DNA of 14,889 bases. Origin: an uncultured Lachnospiraceae bacterium (GTDB taxonomy: Bacteria; Bacillota; Clostridia; Lachnospirales; Lachnospiraceae). This document shows, piece by piece, positions 6,288-14,613 of the stretch; within the stretch, counting starts at the first letter, position 1, and the number at the start of each line of letters is the position of its first letter. The notes below the pieces were generated by a model. The model searched no databases, was not told the DNA's origin, and worked only from the letters and a program-made list of their open reading frames with translations. The position numbers were made by a program, and so were the translations under genes. Location of the stretch: the NCBI GenBank assembly GCA_947653315.1, contig CANTGP010000024.1:1-14889 (forward strand). The letters run 5' to 3'.

Positions 6288-7787
6288 CTACCGCTCATAA
6301 TCCCCGCGGATATCCCCTTTGGGCGGTTCCATGGGATACCTTCCGTTAAAGCAGCCCTTGCAGATACCAAGGCCGCCCACCATTTCCTCCAGCCGTTCTT
6401 CCTTCAGGTAAGCAAGGGAATCGGCGCCTATGATGGCGCAGATTTCCTCCACGGTGCGCCCGTGGGCAATGAGCTGCTCCTTTGCCGGTACGTCCGTACC
6501 GAAATAACAGGGCCATAAAAAAGGCGGGGAACTGATCCTCATATGCACTTCCTCCGCCCCCGCTTCCCGCAGCATATGCACGATGCGGTCGGAAGTCGTT
6601 CCACGCACGATGGAATCATCGATCATGATAATCCGCTTTCCTTCCACGGCTTCCCGCAGCGCGTTCAGTTTCACCCGTACACTGCTCTCCCTGCTTTTCT
6701 GTTTGGGCTTTATAAACGTGCGCCCCACATAGGTATTCTTCACAAACGCCTGTCCGTAAGGGATGCCCGACTGCAAAGAATATCCGAGCGCCGCACAATT
6801 CCCCGATTCCGGCACGCCCACCACCAAATCCGCCTCCACGGGCGAATCCATGGCGAGAAACCTGCCCGCCAAAATGCGCGCATTATAAACGCTGACACCG
6901 TCAATATAACTGTCCGGTCTTGCAAAATAAATATATTCAAAGATGCACCTGGCATGTTTTTCTTCCGGGATGCAAAGGGATTGGTCGGATTCGATTCCCT
7001 TTTCCGGCGAAATCGTTACGATTTCCCCCGGCAGCACGTCCCTGACATATTCCGCGCCCACCGTATCCAGCGCGCAGGTCTCGGAAGCCAAAAGATAAGC
7101 ATTGTCCCGTTTCCCGATGCAAAGCGGCCGGAAACCAAAGGGATCCCTCGCCCCGATCAGCTTTCTCGGCGACATCACAATCAGCGAATAAGCGCCCTTA
7201 ATCTTCCGCATGGCACGCCCCACCGCTTCCTCCACGGTGGCGGAATTCAGCCGTTCCCTGGCGATATGGTAAGCAATCACTTCCGAATCGATGGTGGTCT
7301 GGAAAATCGCCCCCGTGTATTCCAGTTCGTGACGCAGCTCCGGCGCATTCACCAGGTTACCGTTATGGGCAAGCCCCAAAGTTCCTTTCACGTAATTTAA
7401 CACCAAGGGCTGGGCATTTTCCCTCGTGCTGCTTCCCGCCGTGGAATAGCGCACATGCCCCACGCCGATGTCACCCTTTAACGTATCCAAAAGCTCCGGC
7501 GTAAAGGCTTCATTCAAAAGTCCCATATCCTTGGCGCTTACCACTTTCCCTTTCGGTCCGTTCGTATCGCTGACCGCAATGCCGCAGCTCTCCTGCCCCC
7601 TGTGCTGGAGCGCAAACAGCCCGTAATAAATCGTGGATGCCACGTCCCCGCCGGAAAAATCATACATGCCGAAAACACCGCATTCTTCCTTCAGCCTGTC
7701 CGTCCCGCCGCTTTGCGCCCGTCCCTGTTCCATCTGCCCTTGTTCCATCTGCCCTTGTTCCATCTGCCCCGTATACTCCATATGCAT
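6288..7787 (-). CDS. purF: Amidophosphoribosyltransferase (glutamine PRPP amidotransferase)
   Basis: First committed enzyme of de novo purine synthesis: PRPP plus glutamine to 5-phosphoribosylamine. The product has 499 residues. The Ntn glutaminase nucleophile is Cys36 (EECGVFGMY), exposed after removal of a 35-residue propeptide. Other glutaminase motifs are intact: HRGQE (62-66), GHVRYST (110-116), HNG (141-143), Asp168. The PRPP loop is at 386-399 (IIMIDDSIVRGTTS). Putative 4Fe-4S ligands are Cys281, 427, 476 and 479 (CKGC), as in B. subtilis PurF. The ATG at 7787 overlaps the purC stop by one base (TAATG); no strong ribosome binding site is visible there, so translational coupling to purC is likely, and ATG 7781 is an alternative. 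The propeptide is unusually long and carries three GQMEQ repeats, compared with about 11 residues in B. subtilis. Confidence 0.97.
   Translation of the reverse strand: MHMEYTGQMEQGQMEQGQMEQGRAQSGGTDRLKEECGVFGMYDFSGGDVASTIYYGLFALQHRGQESCGIAVSDTNGPKGKVVSAKDMGLLNEAFTPELLDTLKGDIGVGHVRYSTAGSSTRENAQPLVLNYVKGTLGLAHNGNLVNAPELRHELEYTGAIFQTTIDSEVIAYHIARERLNSATVEEAVGRAMRKIKGAYSLIVMSPRKLIGARDPFGFRPLCIGKRDNAYLLASETCALDTVGAEYVRDVLPGEIVTISPEKGIESDQSLCIPEEKHARCIFEYIYFARPDSYIDGVSVYNARILAGRFLAMDSPVEADLVVGVPESGNCAALGYSLQSGIPYGQAFVKNTYVGRTFIKPKQKSRESSVRVKLNALREAVEGKRIIMIDDSIVRGTTSDRIVHMLREAGAEEVHMRISSPPFLWPCYFGTDVPAKEQLIAHGRTVEEICAIIGADSLAYLKEERLEEMVGGLGICKGCFNGRYPMEPPKGDIRGDYER
7726..7770 (-). repeat. Three 15-bp tandem repeats in the purF propeptide region
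   Basis: TGTTCCATCTGCCCT (plus strand) at 7726-7740 and 7741-7755, and with one change at 7756-7770. On the minus strand they encode GQMEQ three times (PurF residues 7-21), upstream of the catalytic Cys36. Copy-number change would keep the frame and affect only the part removed on maturation. Each unit also carries an ATG shortly after an AAGGG or GGGG run. Confidence 0.92.
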
Positions 7788-8491
7788 TACAACCCAAGCC
7801 GTTTAAACACTTCGTTATAGGCTTCCTCCACATTGCCAAGATCCCTGCGGAAACGGTCTTTGTCCAGTTTTTCGTTGGTATGTACGTCCCAAAGCCTGCA
7901 GGTATCCGGGGATGTTTCGTCCGCAAGGAGAATTTTCCCATGGAAACGTCCGAATTCAATCTTAAAATCAATGAGCTTAATGTCCGCCTGCAGGAAATAT
8001 GCCTTCAGCACCTCATTTACCTGAAACGCATATTTCTTAATGGTTTCGATTTCCTCCCATGTCGCCAGTCCCAGCGCAACCGCAAAATAACTGTTGATCA
8101 GCGGATCGCCGAGTTCATCGTTTTTATAACTGAATTCAATGGTAGGCTCCTTGAACGGGGTACCCTCCGGAACGCCCAGCCGTTTGGAAAAGCTGCCTGC
8201 CGCCACATTACGGATAATCACTTCAAGCGGAACGATTTCCACCTTCTTTACCGCCGTTTCCCTGTCGCTCAGTTCCTCAATGAAATGGGTGGGAACCCCT
8301 TCCTTTTCCAAAAGCCGGAACACATGGTTGGTCATTTTGTTATTAATGACGCCCTTTCCGACAATCGTCCCCTTCTTCTCCCCGTTAAATGCAGTAGCGT
8401 CGTCCTTGTAATCCACGATTACCACATCCGCGTCATCCGTCGCAAATACCTTCTTTGCCTTTCCTTCATAAAGCTGTTCCAATTTCTTCAT
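7787..8491 (-). CDS. purC: Phosphoribosylaminoimidazole-succinocarboxamide synthase (SAICAR synthetase)
   Basis: Cytosolic ATP-dependent ligase joining aspartate to CAIR to give SAICAR, the substrate of PurB. The product has 234 residues, close to the 240 or so usual for bacterial PurC. It begins with the nucleotide-binding [10 protein letters not shown] (6-15) and carries SAICAR synthetase signature 1 ([17 protein letters not shown]), signature 2 (LIDFKIEFG) and the later SPDTCRLWD. The ATG at 8491-8489 has GGAGG 5 nt upstream; the frame is open 18 codons further but that part overlaps the leader. It is the first gene of the purine operon, about 50 nt after the predicted transcription start, and its stop overlaps the purF start. 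Confidence 0.97.
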   Translation of the reverse strand: MKKLEQLYEGKAKKVFATDDADVVIVDYKDDATAFNGEKKGTIVGKGVINNKMTNHVFRLLEKEGVPTHFIEELSDRETAVKKVEIVPLEVIIRNVAAGSFSKRLGVPEGTPFKEPTIEFSYKNDELGDPLINSYFAVALGLATWEEIETIKKYAFQVNEVLKAYFLQADIKLIDFKIEFGRFHGKILLADETSPDTCRLWDVHTNEKLDKDRFRRDLGNVEEAYNEVFKRLGL

Positions 8492-8496
8492 GTTTT

Positions 8497-8501
8497 CCTC
8501 C
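8497..8501 (-). promoter_or_regulatory. Ribosome binding site of purC
   Basis: GGAGG on the minus strand, 5 nt before the ATG at 8491. It sets the PurC start at [11 protein letters not shown]; the longer open frame to 8545 would begin at about the transcription start. Confidence 0.85.
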
Positions 8502-8550
8502 GTTCCGCCTGCCGGCAAAAGATAATTCAAGCAAAATCCTGTCACTTTGA

Positions 8551-8579
8551 AGTATATAACAGATGTTTTTATAAGTCAA
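8551..8579 (-). promoter_or_regulatory. Predicted sigma-A promoter of the purine operon
   Basis: Minus strand: -35 TTGACT (8579-8574), 17-nt spacer, -10 TATACT (8556-8551). Each box differs from consensus at one position. Transcription would start near 8544, leaving a leader of roughly 50 nt, too short for a purine riboswitch; I also see no purine riboswitch core or clear PurBox. The promoter starts 28 nt after the stop of the preceding large gene, with no terminator between. Confidence 0.82.
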
Positions 8580-8606
8580 TTCGATTTGGGGGCTGAACCG
8601 ATACGC

Positions 8607-11600
8607 TTATTTCAACCGGAACAGGCGCGAAACCATATATTCTTTCCGGTAATAATCCGCCAAAAGCTGGTCCGCCGTATCATAATCCTGCAATACCTGT
8701 GCCGTCACGATATCGTTAATCAGCGCAAACCTGCTGTCCGTTTCCCCGGGCAGGGAATCCGCCGGGGTAATGACGGCGCTTTCCGTCACCTGTTCGCTGC
8801 CATAGCTTTCCTCCGAGATATAATAACGGAGTTTTTCCCCGAAAAACAATACGAACGCCTTGGCATACACCCCGCCGTACATATCGGTCATTTCCTCTTT
8901 ACGGTAACGGTCCGGTCCTTCTTCGTTTCCCTCCGCTTCCGTCATATAGTGGATGGACACCCTCCCGCCGGATACCGACTGGTATTCCACGATGGTTTTG
9001 TCCTCATACTGCAAAAGCTCCGGCAATTCCCCCGCATAGTCCTTATAGAACGAAAAACACAATTCCTCCCCCAGCAGACCGCGTAAGAAATCCCTTACCG
9101 CCGCCCGCACCTTTTCCGTAATTTCCCCCTTATGCCCCGCATAATATTTCAAAAATGCCAGCCGGCATACCTTGTCCAGCGGCTCCCCCCGTTCGTACAC
9201 ACGAAGCATATCCGTAAACACAAAAGAGTCGGTTTCCCTGCCCTTTAGGAAAAAGCCGCGGGAACAACGGGTTAGGAATGCCGTTTCCACTTCCGCTTTC
9301 GCCCCTCCCGCAATATAGGTACGGAACACATCCATCTGCTCCGCCACCACGGCGCCGGTTTCCATCATTTGGGTCAGGATGCGTTCACACAGCCCATAGG
9401 TATCCACTTCAAAGGCTTCCGCCGCCTTCCATATATCCCGCAGCCGTTTCATCGTTCCATGGTAAAAGCGGCATAAATAAAAAAGAAGGTTCCCGTCATA
9501 TTTTCCCTTTCCGAACACATGGTAAACCACCGGCGTCATTTCCGCATCTTCCACGAAACCGTCCCTGGCAATCAGCCTGCTGCACAGCCGCATCATGATC
9601 TTACTGTCCGTCCCCTGTACGCCGAACCGCTTCAGCCACAAAAGCGCCTTGTCATACATGGCACGCATAACAAGGAAGCGGATGATTTCGTTCCTCTCCC
9701 TTCCGTTCTTCCCTTCCGGTCCTATCTCCTCCAGATAACGGTCCAAATCCATCATATAGTCCCGCTCGTAATAATAATGCAGCAGTTTCAGACATACTTC
9801 GTTGCGCCTGTCGTTTTCAATGTTTTCCGAAGCAGCGATATGCCGGAAACGGCTTTCGTTTTCTTCCGTGATTTCCTGAAAGGAATGCCCGTTCCCGCAC
9901 AGGTAAATATCCAGCCCTTCATGCTCCGGTACGAAACCGCCCACCGCATCCGCCAGCTTCCCCGCACGCATCAGCCGCTCCATCCGGTGCGGCACACTGA
10001 CCGTATAACGGTAACCCGCCCCATCCTCCAAAAACACTTTATAATCTTCCCCGTACAAAGGCAGGTATCCTTTCCCGCCGTTTAACGGGTAGCGGTATTC
10101 CTTCCGGTCAATGGCATAACACACCACGGCATTGCGTACTTCCTTATTCTCCGTCTGCACCATATAAGTAAAAAGCAGGGGAAGCAGTTCCTTTGCCTTT
10201 TCCTCATCCAACTGTCCTGCCAAAAGGGTATTTTGGTACAGATATGCCAAATCCTCGTTAATCCTGCCCTTTTTTAACTGTGCCTGCACAAAACGGTCAA
10301 TCTGCGCACAAAATTTTATGTAATATTCGGGATGTTCCTCCCTCTTTTTATGGATATAGGCATACAGGAAAGCATTCTTTTTATAATCCAGGTTGCTTTG
10401 GTATGCAAAATACATCAGAACAATCCGGGGGATTTCCTCCCCGTAACCCTCCGGCAGCGCCATCATGTAATATTCATACAGCTTCGTAATCCGCAGTTCC
10501 TTCTCCACCCCCATCCGGTACCACGGGAAATAACGCTCCTCCGTCCGGTTTCCCTTAATGAGCAGCGTACAGATTGCCTGCAGCGTTTCGTTATCCGGGT
10601 ATTTTCCGTAACATGCCTGCAAAACGGCAAGGGCATGGGGGGAATCATCCCTTAATTTCTGCGCCTGGTAACGGATTTGCACAATGACGTCCTGGCTCAG
10701 CAAATCTTTGCGTGCCGCAAACCGCAACACCTGCAGTTCAAAAGAATGGAGCTTCATCAGTAAGGTTGGGTTCATTTCCAAAAGATGCCACGCCTCAACA
10801 TAAAGTACCGGACTGACACATCCTTGCCGGAATTGTTCTTCCAAAACCAGCCACCGCTTGGAAGGACTTTTCACATATTCCTCCGATACATGCAGCATCA
10901 GCCAAGCAATCCGCCAGTTTCCCGGATTCATCCGGTAAAGTTTTCCGATACGCTCCGCCGTCCGGTCCACGTATTCCCCGTCGTCGCTAAGCAGCGTTTT
11001 CAAATAAAGATAATAACAGTTGATTTCCGGCGGACATTCTTCCAGCAGCACTTCCTCCTTCAGCCGGTCCAATTGCCAGGCGGCTTCCTTATACCGCTCC
11101 TGCGTCAGGTATAACTGCGCCTGGAACAACCTGGTCTGGATATCCTTCGAATCCAAAGCCGCCAGCCGTTCCACCAGTTTTTCCGTTTCCGCCATCCATG
11201 TCCCCGCCGTCAGCTTCTTTCCCCTGTAATTACAGAAATACTCCATTAACAGTACCAAAATCTGCTTTTTTTCCCGCTCCAGTCCGAGCGCCCGCAGACG
11301 TTTGCCACTGCCGCGCACCGTCACCGGAATCCGGATGTCGGTATAGGAATTATAGACACGGAGACAGCCGTAATTGCGTCCCGCATGAAGACAGCCGCCG
11401 TCGATATAATATGCCAGCCTGCAGGTATTGCCAAGGAATTCGTTATCGGTCAAACGGTCCTTTTCCACACGCAGGAAATCCCCTTCCGCTTCCACATGCA
11501 GGAAGGTATACCCCCAACCAATCCTGGTGACAAGTATGCTGTGTTCCGACACTCCGGCAACATCATCCAGCCGTATCTGCGTTTGGTCCACGGCAAACGT

Positions 11601-12185
11601 TACCTTCTGTTTCTTATTGGTTTCCAACAGAAATTCTTCCACGTTCCGTTCATTGCCCCGTACTGCCGACAACCCCTTATAGGCACAGTAATACTGCCTG
11701 TCCGCCCCTTTGGTAAAAATACGTTGGAACTCCTTGGAATAAAAAACTTTCACCGCCTCGTCCCAATTCACTTTCGCCAAATTGGCAAAATGGAAAACAT
11801 TACGGATTTCTCCCAAACTGGAAGAAACGGTTTCCTTTTCCATCGTAATCCGGTAAGGAATCTCGTATTCCCCGTAATTGGACAGAATGGTAAAAAAACC
11901 TTCCCATACGTCCCCTTCTTCCATTCCTTCGCTGTCAAAACGGTAGGCAATTTCTTCTTTTTTCCCGATAAACTCCCCTGTCAGGAGCCGCATCTTAAGC
12001 TCCGAAGAATACACGCACCCCTCCGCGGGCACTTCCCCCGGCGCGTATACCGTAAAAAAACCTTCCGCAATTTCCCCTTTGGAGACGGAAAGCTCTATGC
12101 TTTCCACCGAAAATCCCAACGGCTCACGGTCCAAATCCGCCTGTCCGGAACCGTTCTTCCTCTCATCGTAGTTTCCCGCTGCCAC
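8607..12185 (-). CDS. Large conserved protein of unknown function (possible DUF5717 family)
   Basis: 1192 residues. From memory it resembles the Lachnospiraceae family named DUF5717; I could not verify this. There is no signal peptide or obvious membrane segment, so it is probably cytosolic. Residues about 20-295 are beta-rich with alternating polar and hydrophobic strands (for example GEIAEGFFTVYAPGEVP and LRVYNSYTDIRIPVTV), suggesting one or more Ig-like sandwiches. From about 300 on it is mostly helical, with repeated patterns such as LFQAQLYLTQERYKEAAWQL that look like TPR-type repeats. The last 150 or so residues again contain beta-like stretches (KTIVEYQSVSGGRVSIHYM). The start is GTG at 12185, with AGGAAGG 9 nt upstream. 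It follows the MCP gene by 79 nt without a terminator, so co-transcription is likely. TPR and beta-sandwich content suggests a scaffold, but the function is not known to me. Confidence 0.85.
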   Translation of the reverse strand: MAAGNYDERKNGSGQADLDREPLGFSVESIELSVSKGEIAEGFFTVYAPGEVPAEGCVYSSELKMRLLTGEFIGKKEEIAYRFDSEGMEEGDVWEGFFTILSNYGEYEIPYRITMEKETVSSSLGEIRNVFHFANLAKVNWDEAVKVFYSKEFQRIFTKGADRQYYCAYKGLSAVRGNERNVEEFLLETNKKQKVTFAVDQTQIRLDDVAGVSEHSILVTRIGWGYTFLHVEAEGDFLRVEKDRLTDNEFLGNTCRLAYYIDGGCLHAGRNYGCLRVYNSYTDIRIPVTVRGSGKRLRALGLEREKKQILVLLMEYFCNYRGKKLTAGTWMAETEKLVERLAALDSKDIQTRLFQAQLYLTQERYKEAAWQLDRLKEEVLLEECPPEINCYYLYLKTLLSDDGEYVDRTAERIGKLYRMNPGNWRIAWLMLHVSEEYVKSPSKRWLVLEEQFRQGCVSPVLYVEAWHLLEMNPTLLMKLHSFELQVLRFAARKDLLSQDVIVQIRYQAQKLRDDSPHALAVLQACYGKYPDNETLQAICTLLIKGNRTEERYFPWYRMGVEKELRITKLYEYYMMALPEGYGEEIPRIVLMYFAYQSNLDYKKNAFLYAYIHKKREEHPEYYIKFCAQIDRFVQAQLKKGRINEDLAYLYQNTLLAGQLDEEKAKELLPLLFTYMVQTENKEVRNAVVCYAIDRKEYRYPLNGGKGYLPLYGEDYKVFLEDGAGYRYTVSVPHRMERLMRAGKLADAVGGFVPEHEGLDIYLCGNGHSFQEITEENESRFRHIAASENIENDRRNEVCLKLLHYYYERDYMMDLDRYLEEIGPEGKNGRERNEIIRFLVMRAMYDKALLWLKRFGVQGTDSKIMMRLCSRLIARDGFVEDAEMTPVVYHVFGKGKYDGNLLFYLCRFYHGTMKRLRDIWKAAEAFEVDTYGLCERILTQMMETGAVVAEQMDVFRTYIAGGAKAEVETAFLTRCSRGFFLKGRETDSFVFTDMLRVYERGEPLDKVCRLAFLKYYAGHKGEITEKVRAAVRDFLRGLLGEELCFSFYKDYAGELPELLQYEDKTIVEYQSVSGGRVSIHYMTEAEGNEEGPDRYRKEEMTDMYGGVYAKAFVLFFGEKLRYYISEESYGSEQVTESAVITPADSLPGETDSRFALINDIVTAQVLQDYDTADQLLADYYRKEYMVSRLFRLK

Positions 12186-12264
12186 TGTCCGCCACCTTCC
12201 TCATCCGTTCCTCTCTCGTTTCCGTCCGGCATATCATCCGGCATTTTCTGAACTTACGGGTTCC

Positions 12265-14283
12265 TTATCTCCTGTTTTTTAACCGGAATCCGGCTACCAG
12301 CTCTTTTAGGGAGGCAGCCTGGCCGGACAGTTCCTCGCTGGCAGCGGCGCTGGATTCCGCCGTACTCACATTGGTTTGGACCACCACGGCAATCTGGCTG
12401 ATTCCATGACTGATTTCCTCCGCCGTAACAGCCTGCTCCCCGGTATAATCCGCAATACCGCCTATCAGACGGTCCATTTCCTCTGCCAGTCCCACGGCTG
12501 CCAGCATGGATTTCGCCGTATCGTCGGCGGCGCTGACCCCTTCTGTCATGGACGCCATGGTTTCCCCCAAAAGCTCCGTGGTTTCTTTGGCCGCATTCGC
12601 GGATTTTCCTGCCAATGTCCTGACTTCTTCCGCCACAACCGCAAAACCTTTTCCCGCATCGCCTGCCCTGGCAGCTTCCACCGCCGCATTCAGGGCAAGG
12701 ATATTCGTCTGGAAGGCAATATCGTCAATCGTCTTTACGATTTTATGGATTGCATTGGATTTTTCGCTGATCTTTTGGATTACCTCCGTCATATTCTGCA
12801 TTTTTGCATTGCTGTCCAAAAGTCCTTCCCTTACTTCCTGGGAAATACTGCTTGCTTTCTGCGCACCCTGGGCAATTTTCTGCACGCTGTCAGACACTTT
12901 TCCGATATTCCCGGCCAGTGCTTCCACCTCTGCCGCCTGTTCCGTGGAACCCTGGGACAAAGTCACGGCGCCGTTGGAAACCATTGCCGCACCTGCCGCA
13001 ACATCCTCGGAAGATGCACTTAACTGCCCCATGACAACATTTAACTCAACGGAAATTTCGTCCAAAGATTCCCGGATTTTTGAAAATTCGCCGGTATACT
13101 CGCTTTTCAGCTCAAATGCCAGGTTTCCTTTGGCAATTTCCTTCAACACATCCGAAATTTCATTAATATACCTTATGTAATCACGCAGCCTGACAGTTAC
13201 CCGGTTAAAGTTGTCCGCCAAAATTCCCAATTCATCCCTGGAACGGTAACGGATGGTCTGGTCCAAATCCCCTTCCGCAATTTTGGTAGCCACCTTACTA
13301 AGTTCCCGGACCGGCCTTCCGATAATACGCCGGATTTGAAGTATCACAAGAAGCGCCAGTGCGAACACCGCCACTGCGGACACCGTTCCCATGGTACGTG
13401 TCAGACCGTAAAGTTCCGATAATACCTCCGCCTTTGGCACATAAGCCACCGCCATCCAACTGCTTCCCACGACCTCGGCAATCTCCATGTATATATCTTC
13501 GCCGCCATCCCGGTAAAGACTAAGTCCCGTCTTTCCCGCCTGTATCTGTCCTTCCGCATAAGTATACATTCCCCCGGCGCCGCCCAGCTTTTCCCCTACT
13601 ACCGCCGCGTCCCGGTGTCCGATAACCGTATCCGTGCGTGTATCGACAAGGAAAATCCCGCCGGTCTCCTCAATCCGTATCCCGCTGACAATTTCGGAAA
13701 TGGAATCCAAATACACATCCGCTGCCGCAACGCCGCGCACCGCCCCGTTTCCGTCCTTTAACACCCCGGACGCCCCCACGACATACGACCGGCTGTCCTC
13801 ATCAAAATATACGTCCCCCAGCAGAAAATCTTCGGAATCCAATCCGTCCAAATACCAGCTTTTCACCAAAGCATTAAAATCCGGTCCCGGTACAAAAGAC
13901 GCATGGTACAGGGAACCGTCCGTCAGCGCCACATACAGCCCTGCCGGATAGGCATCGTTTTTCCCTGCCGTATGCTTGATATATTCCGTCATTTCCGGTA
14001 TTTCCATATCTTCATATTCAATGGTATCCCTTTGGGTTTCCAGCATGGTAAGCGTCCGGTTCATCCACGCCTTTGTCTCCTGAATGGTCTTTTCGGTAGT
14101 GGTATGCAGTATTTCCTCACTTTTTTCTAACAATGTCCGGGACATCCTGTCAAATACCACCGTCAACAATGCCGATACCGCAATGACGGCGCTCACGACA
14201 ATGGCTGCCACCAACTTCACCGTAATCCCGATTCCCCGCCTTCTCACTCTGTTTCCGGATTTTTCCGTCTTTGTCTGTTCCAT
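12265..14283 (-). CDS. Methyl-accepting chemotaxis protein with a dCache-type sensor domain
   Basis: Transmembrane chemoreceptor that passes ligand binding to CheA/CheW. The product has 672 residues: short basic cytoplasmic start, TM1 (about 20-44), extracellular dCache-like sensor (about 45-295), TM2 (about 299-317), HAMP (about 318-372, with [10 protein letters not shown]), a second HAMP-like stretch ([15 protein letters not shown], 378-392), then the signalling hairpin with the conserved tip [20 protein letters not shown] followed by [19 protein letters not shown]. The sensor contains K141-S-W143-Y144 and D189, reminiscent of the R-x-W-Y ... D pocket of amino-acid dCache sensors. There is no C-terminal CheR-docking pentapeptide; it ends FRLKNRR. 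The ATG at 14283 has GAGAGGG 7 nt upstream. The gene for the large unknown protein follows. The ligand is unknown. Confidence 0.95.
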   Translation of the reverse strand: MEQTKTEKSGNRVRRRGIGITVKLVAAIVVSAVIAVSALLTVVFDRMSRTLLEKSEEILHTTTEKTIQETKAWMNRTLTMLETQRDTIEYEDMEIPEMTEYIKHTAGKNDAYPAGLYVALTDGSLYHASFVPGPDFNALVKSWYLDGLDSEDFLLGDVYFDEDSRSYVVGASGVLKDGNGAVRGVAAADVYLDSISEIVSGIRIEETGGIFLVDTRTDTVIGHRDAAVVGEKLGGAGGMYTYAEGQIQAGKTGLSLYRDGGEDIYMEIAEVVGSSWMAVAYVPKAEVLSELYGLTRTMGTVSAVAVFALALLVILQIRRIIGRPVRELSKVATKIAEGDLDQTIRYRSRDELGILADNFNRVTVRLRDYIRYINEISDVLKEIAKGNLAFELKSEYTGEFSKIRESLDEISVELNVVMGQLSASSEDVAAGAAMVSNGAVTLSQGSTEQAAEVEALAGNIGKVSDSVQKIAQGAQKASSISQEVREGLLDSNAKMQNMTEVIQKISEKSNAIHKIVKTIDDIAFQTNILALNAAVEAARAGDAGKGFAVVAEEVRTLAGKSANAAKETTELLGETMASMTEGVSAADDTAKSMLAAVGLAEEMDRLIGGIADYTGEQAVTAEEISHGISQIAVVVQTNVSTAESSAAASEELSGQAASLKELVAGFRLKNRR

Positions 14284-14424
14284 CTCCGTTCCCTCTCTTT
14301 CCTGCGCCTCTTTTTCTTTATTCCCGCAAGCACTCAGCCAAATACCACGCTTGAAGCCAGCCTATGGTTTTTCTAAAGGTTTCCCCTAATGTCTTTCTGA
14401 CATCATACCATTTTCCCCTTAAAA

Positions 14425-14453
14425 ATTGTACCATAATATCCGGGAAAATGAAA
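14425..14453 (-). promoter_or_regulatory. Possible weak promoter of the MCP gene
   Basis: Minus strand: -10 TACAAT (14430-14425) with TTTCAT 17 nt upstream as a poor -35. An overlapping TTCCCGGATAT is faintly like the -10 of a flagellar sigma-D promoter (GCCGATAT) but carries an extra base. Either reading is weak. Confidence 0.3.
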
Positions 14454-14481
14454 TCTTTTTCCAAGGTGTTCCACAAAAATC

Positions 14482-14497
14482 GTAACTGTTCAGTTAC
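14482..14497. promoter_or_regulatory. 16-bp palindrome, operator-like
   Basis: GTAACTGTTCAGTTAC: perfect 7-bp arms around TT, placed about 30-50 bp upstream of the possible MCP promoter and next to the terminator of the upstream gene. Size and symmetry fit a dimeric repressor site, for instance TetR- or MarR-type. No regulator gene lies nearby. Confidence 0.4.
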
Positions 14498-14552
14498 CAA
14501 AAATCCCCCTTAAATAGATTTTGGTCATAAACCTTGTCTACTTAAGGGGGAT
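14498..14552 (-). terminator. Rho-independent terminator of the upstream MCP gene
   Basis: Perfect 11-bp arms ATCCCCCTTAA (14503-14513) and TTAAGGGGGAT (14542-14552) around a 28-nt loop. On the minus strand the second arm runs into a five-T tract then GG. It lies about 60 nt after the stop of the partial MCP. Confidence 0.75.
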
Positions 14553-14613
14553 CCTATCAATTCCGCCGCTCCTGCTGGTCAATACAGCCAAATGAACAGC
14601 ATTTCCGGACCAT

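Larger units (their letters stand above)
14284..14613. other. Intergenic region between two MCP genes
   Basis: About 330 bp without a convincing gene. From right to left it holds about 60 bp after the upstream MCP stop, that gene's terminator (14498-14552), a 16-bp palindrome (14482-14497), an AT-rich stretch with a possible weak promoter (14425-14453), and about 140 bp of leader with no obvious structure before the MCP start. A 60-codon frame (14500-14318, TTG start) exists but has no recognisable similarity and begins inside the terminator. Confidence 0.6.

Noticed and set aside
8492..8545. 18-codon N-terminal extension of PurC
   Set aside because: It would start at about the predicted transcription start; the ATG at 8491 has GGAGG at ideal spacing and begins the family-typical N-terminus.
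8492..8606. Purine riboswitch or PurBox in front of purC
   Set aside because: The leader is only about 50 nt and I find no conserved purine-riboswitch core or PurBox pair.
14318..14500. 60-codon minus-strand frame beginning VTEQLRFLWN
   Set aside because: TTG start inside the terminator tail, overlaps the palindrome and promoter region, no family resemblance. A small protein cannot be fully excluded.
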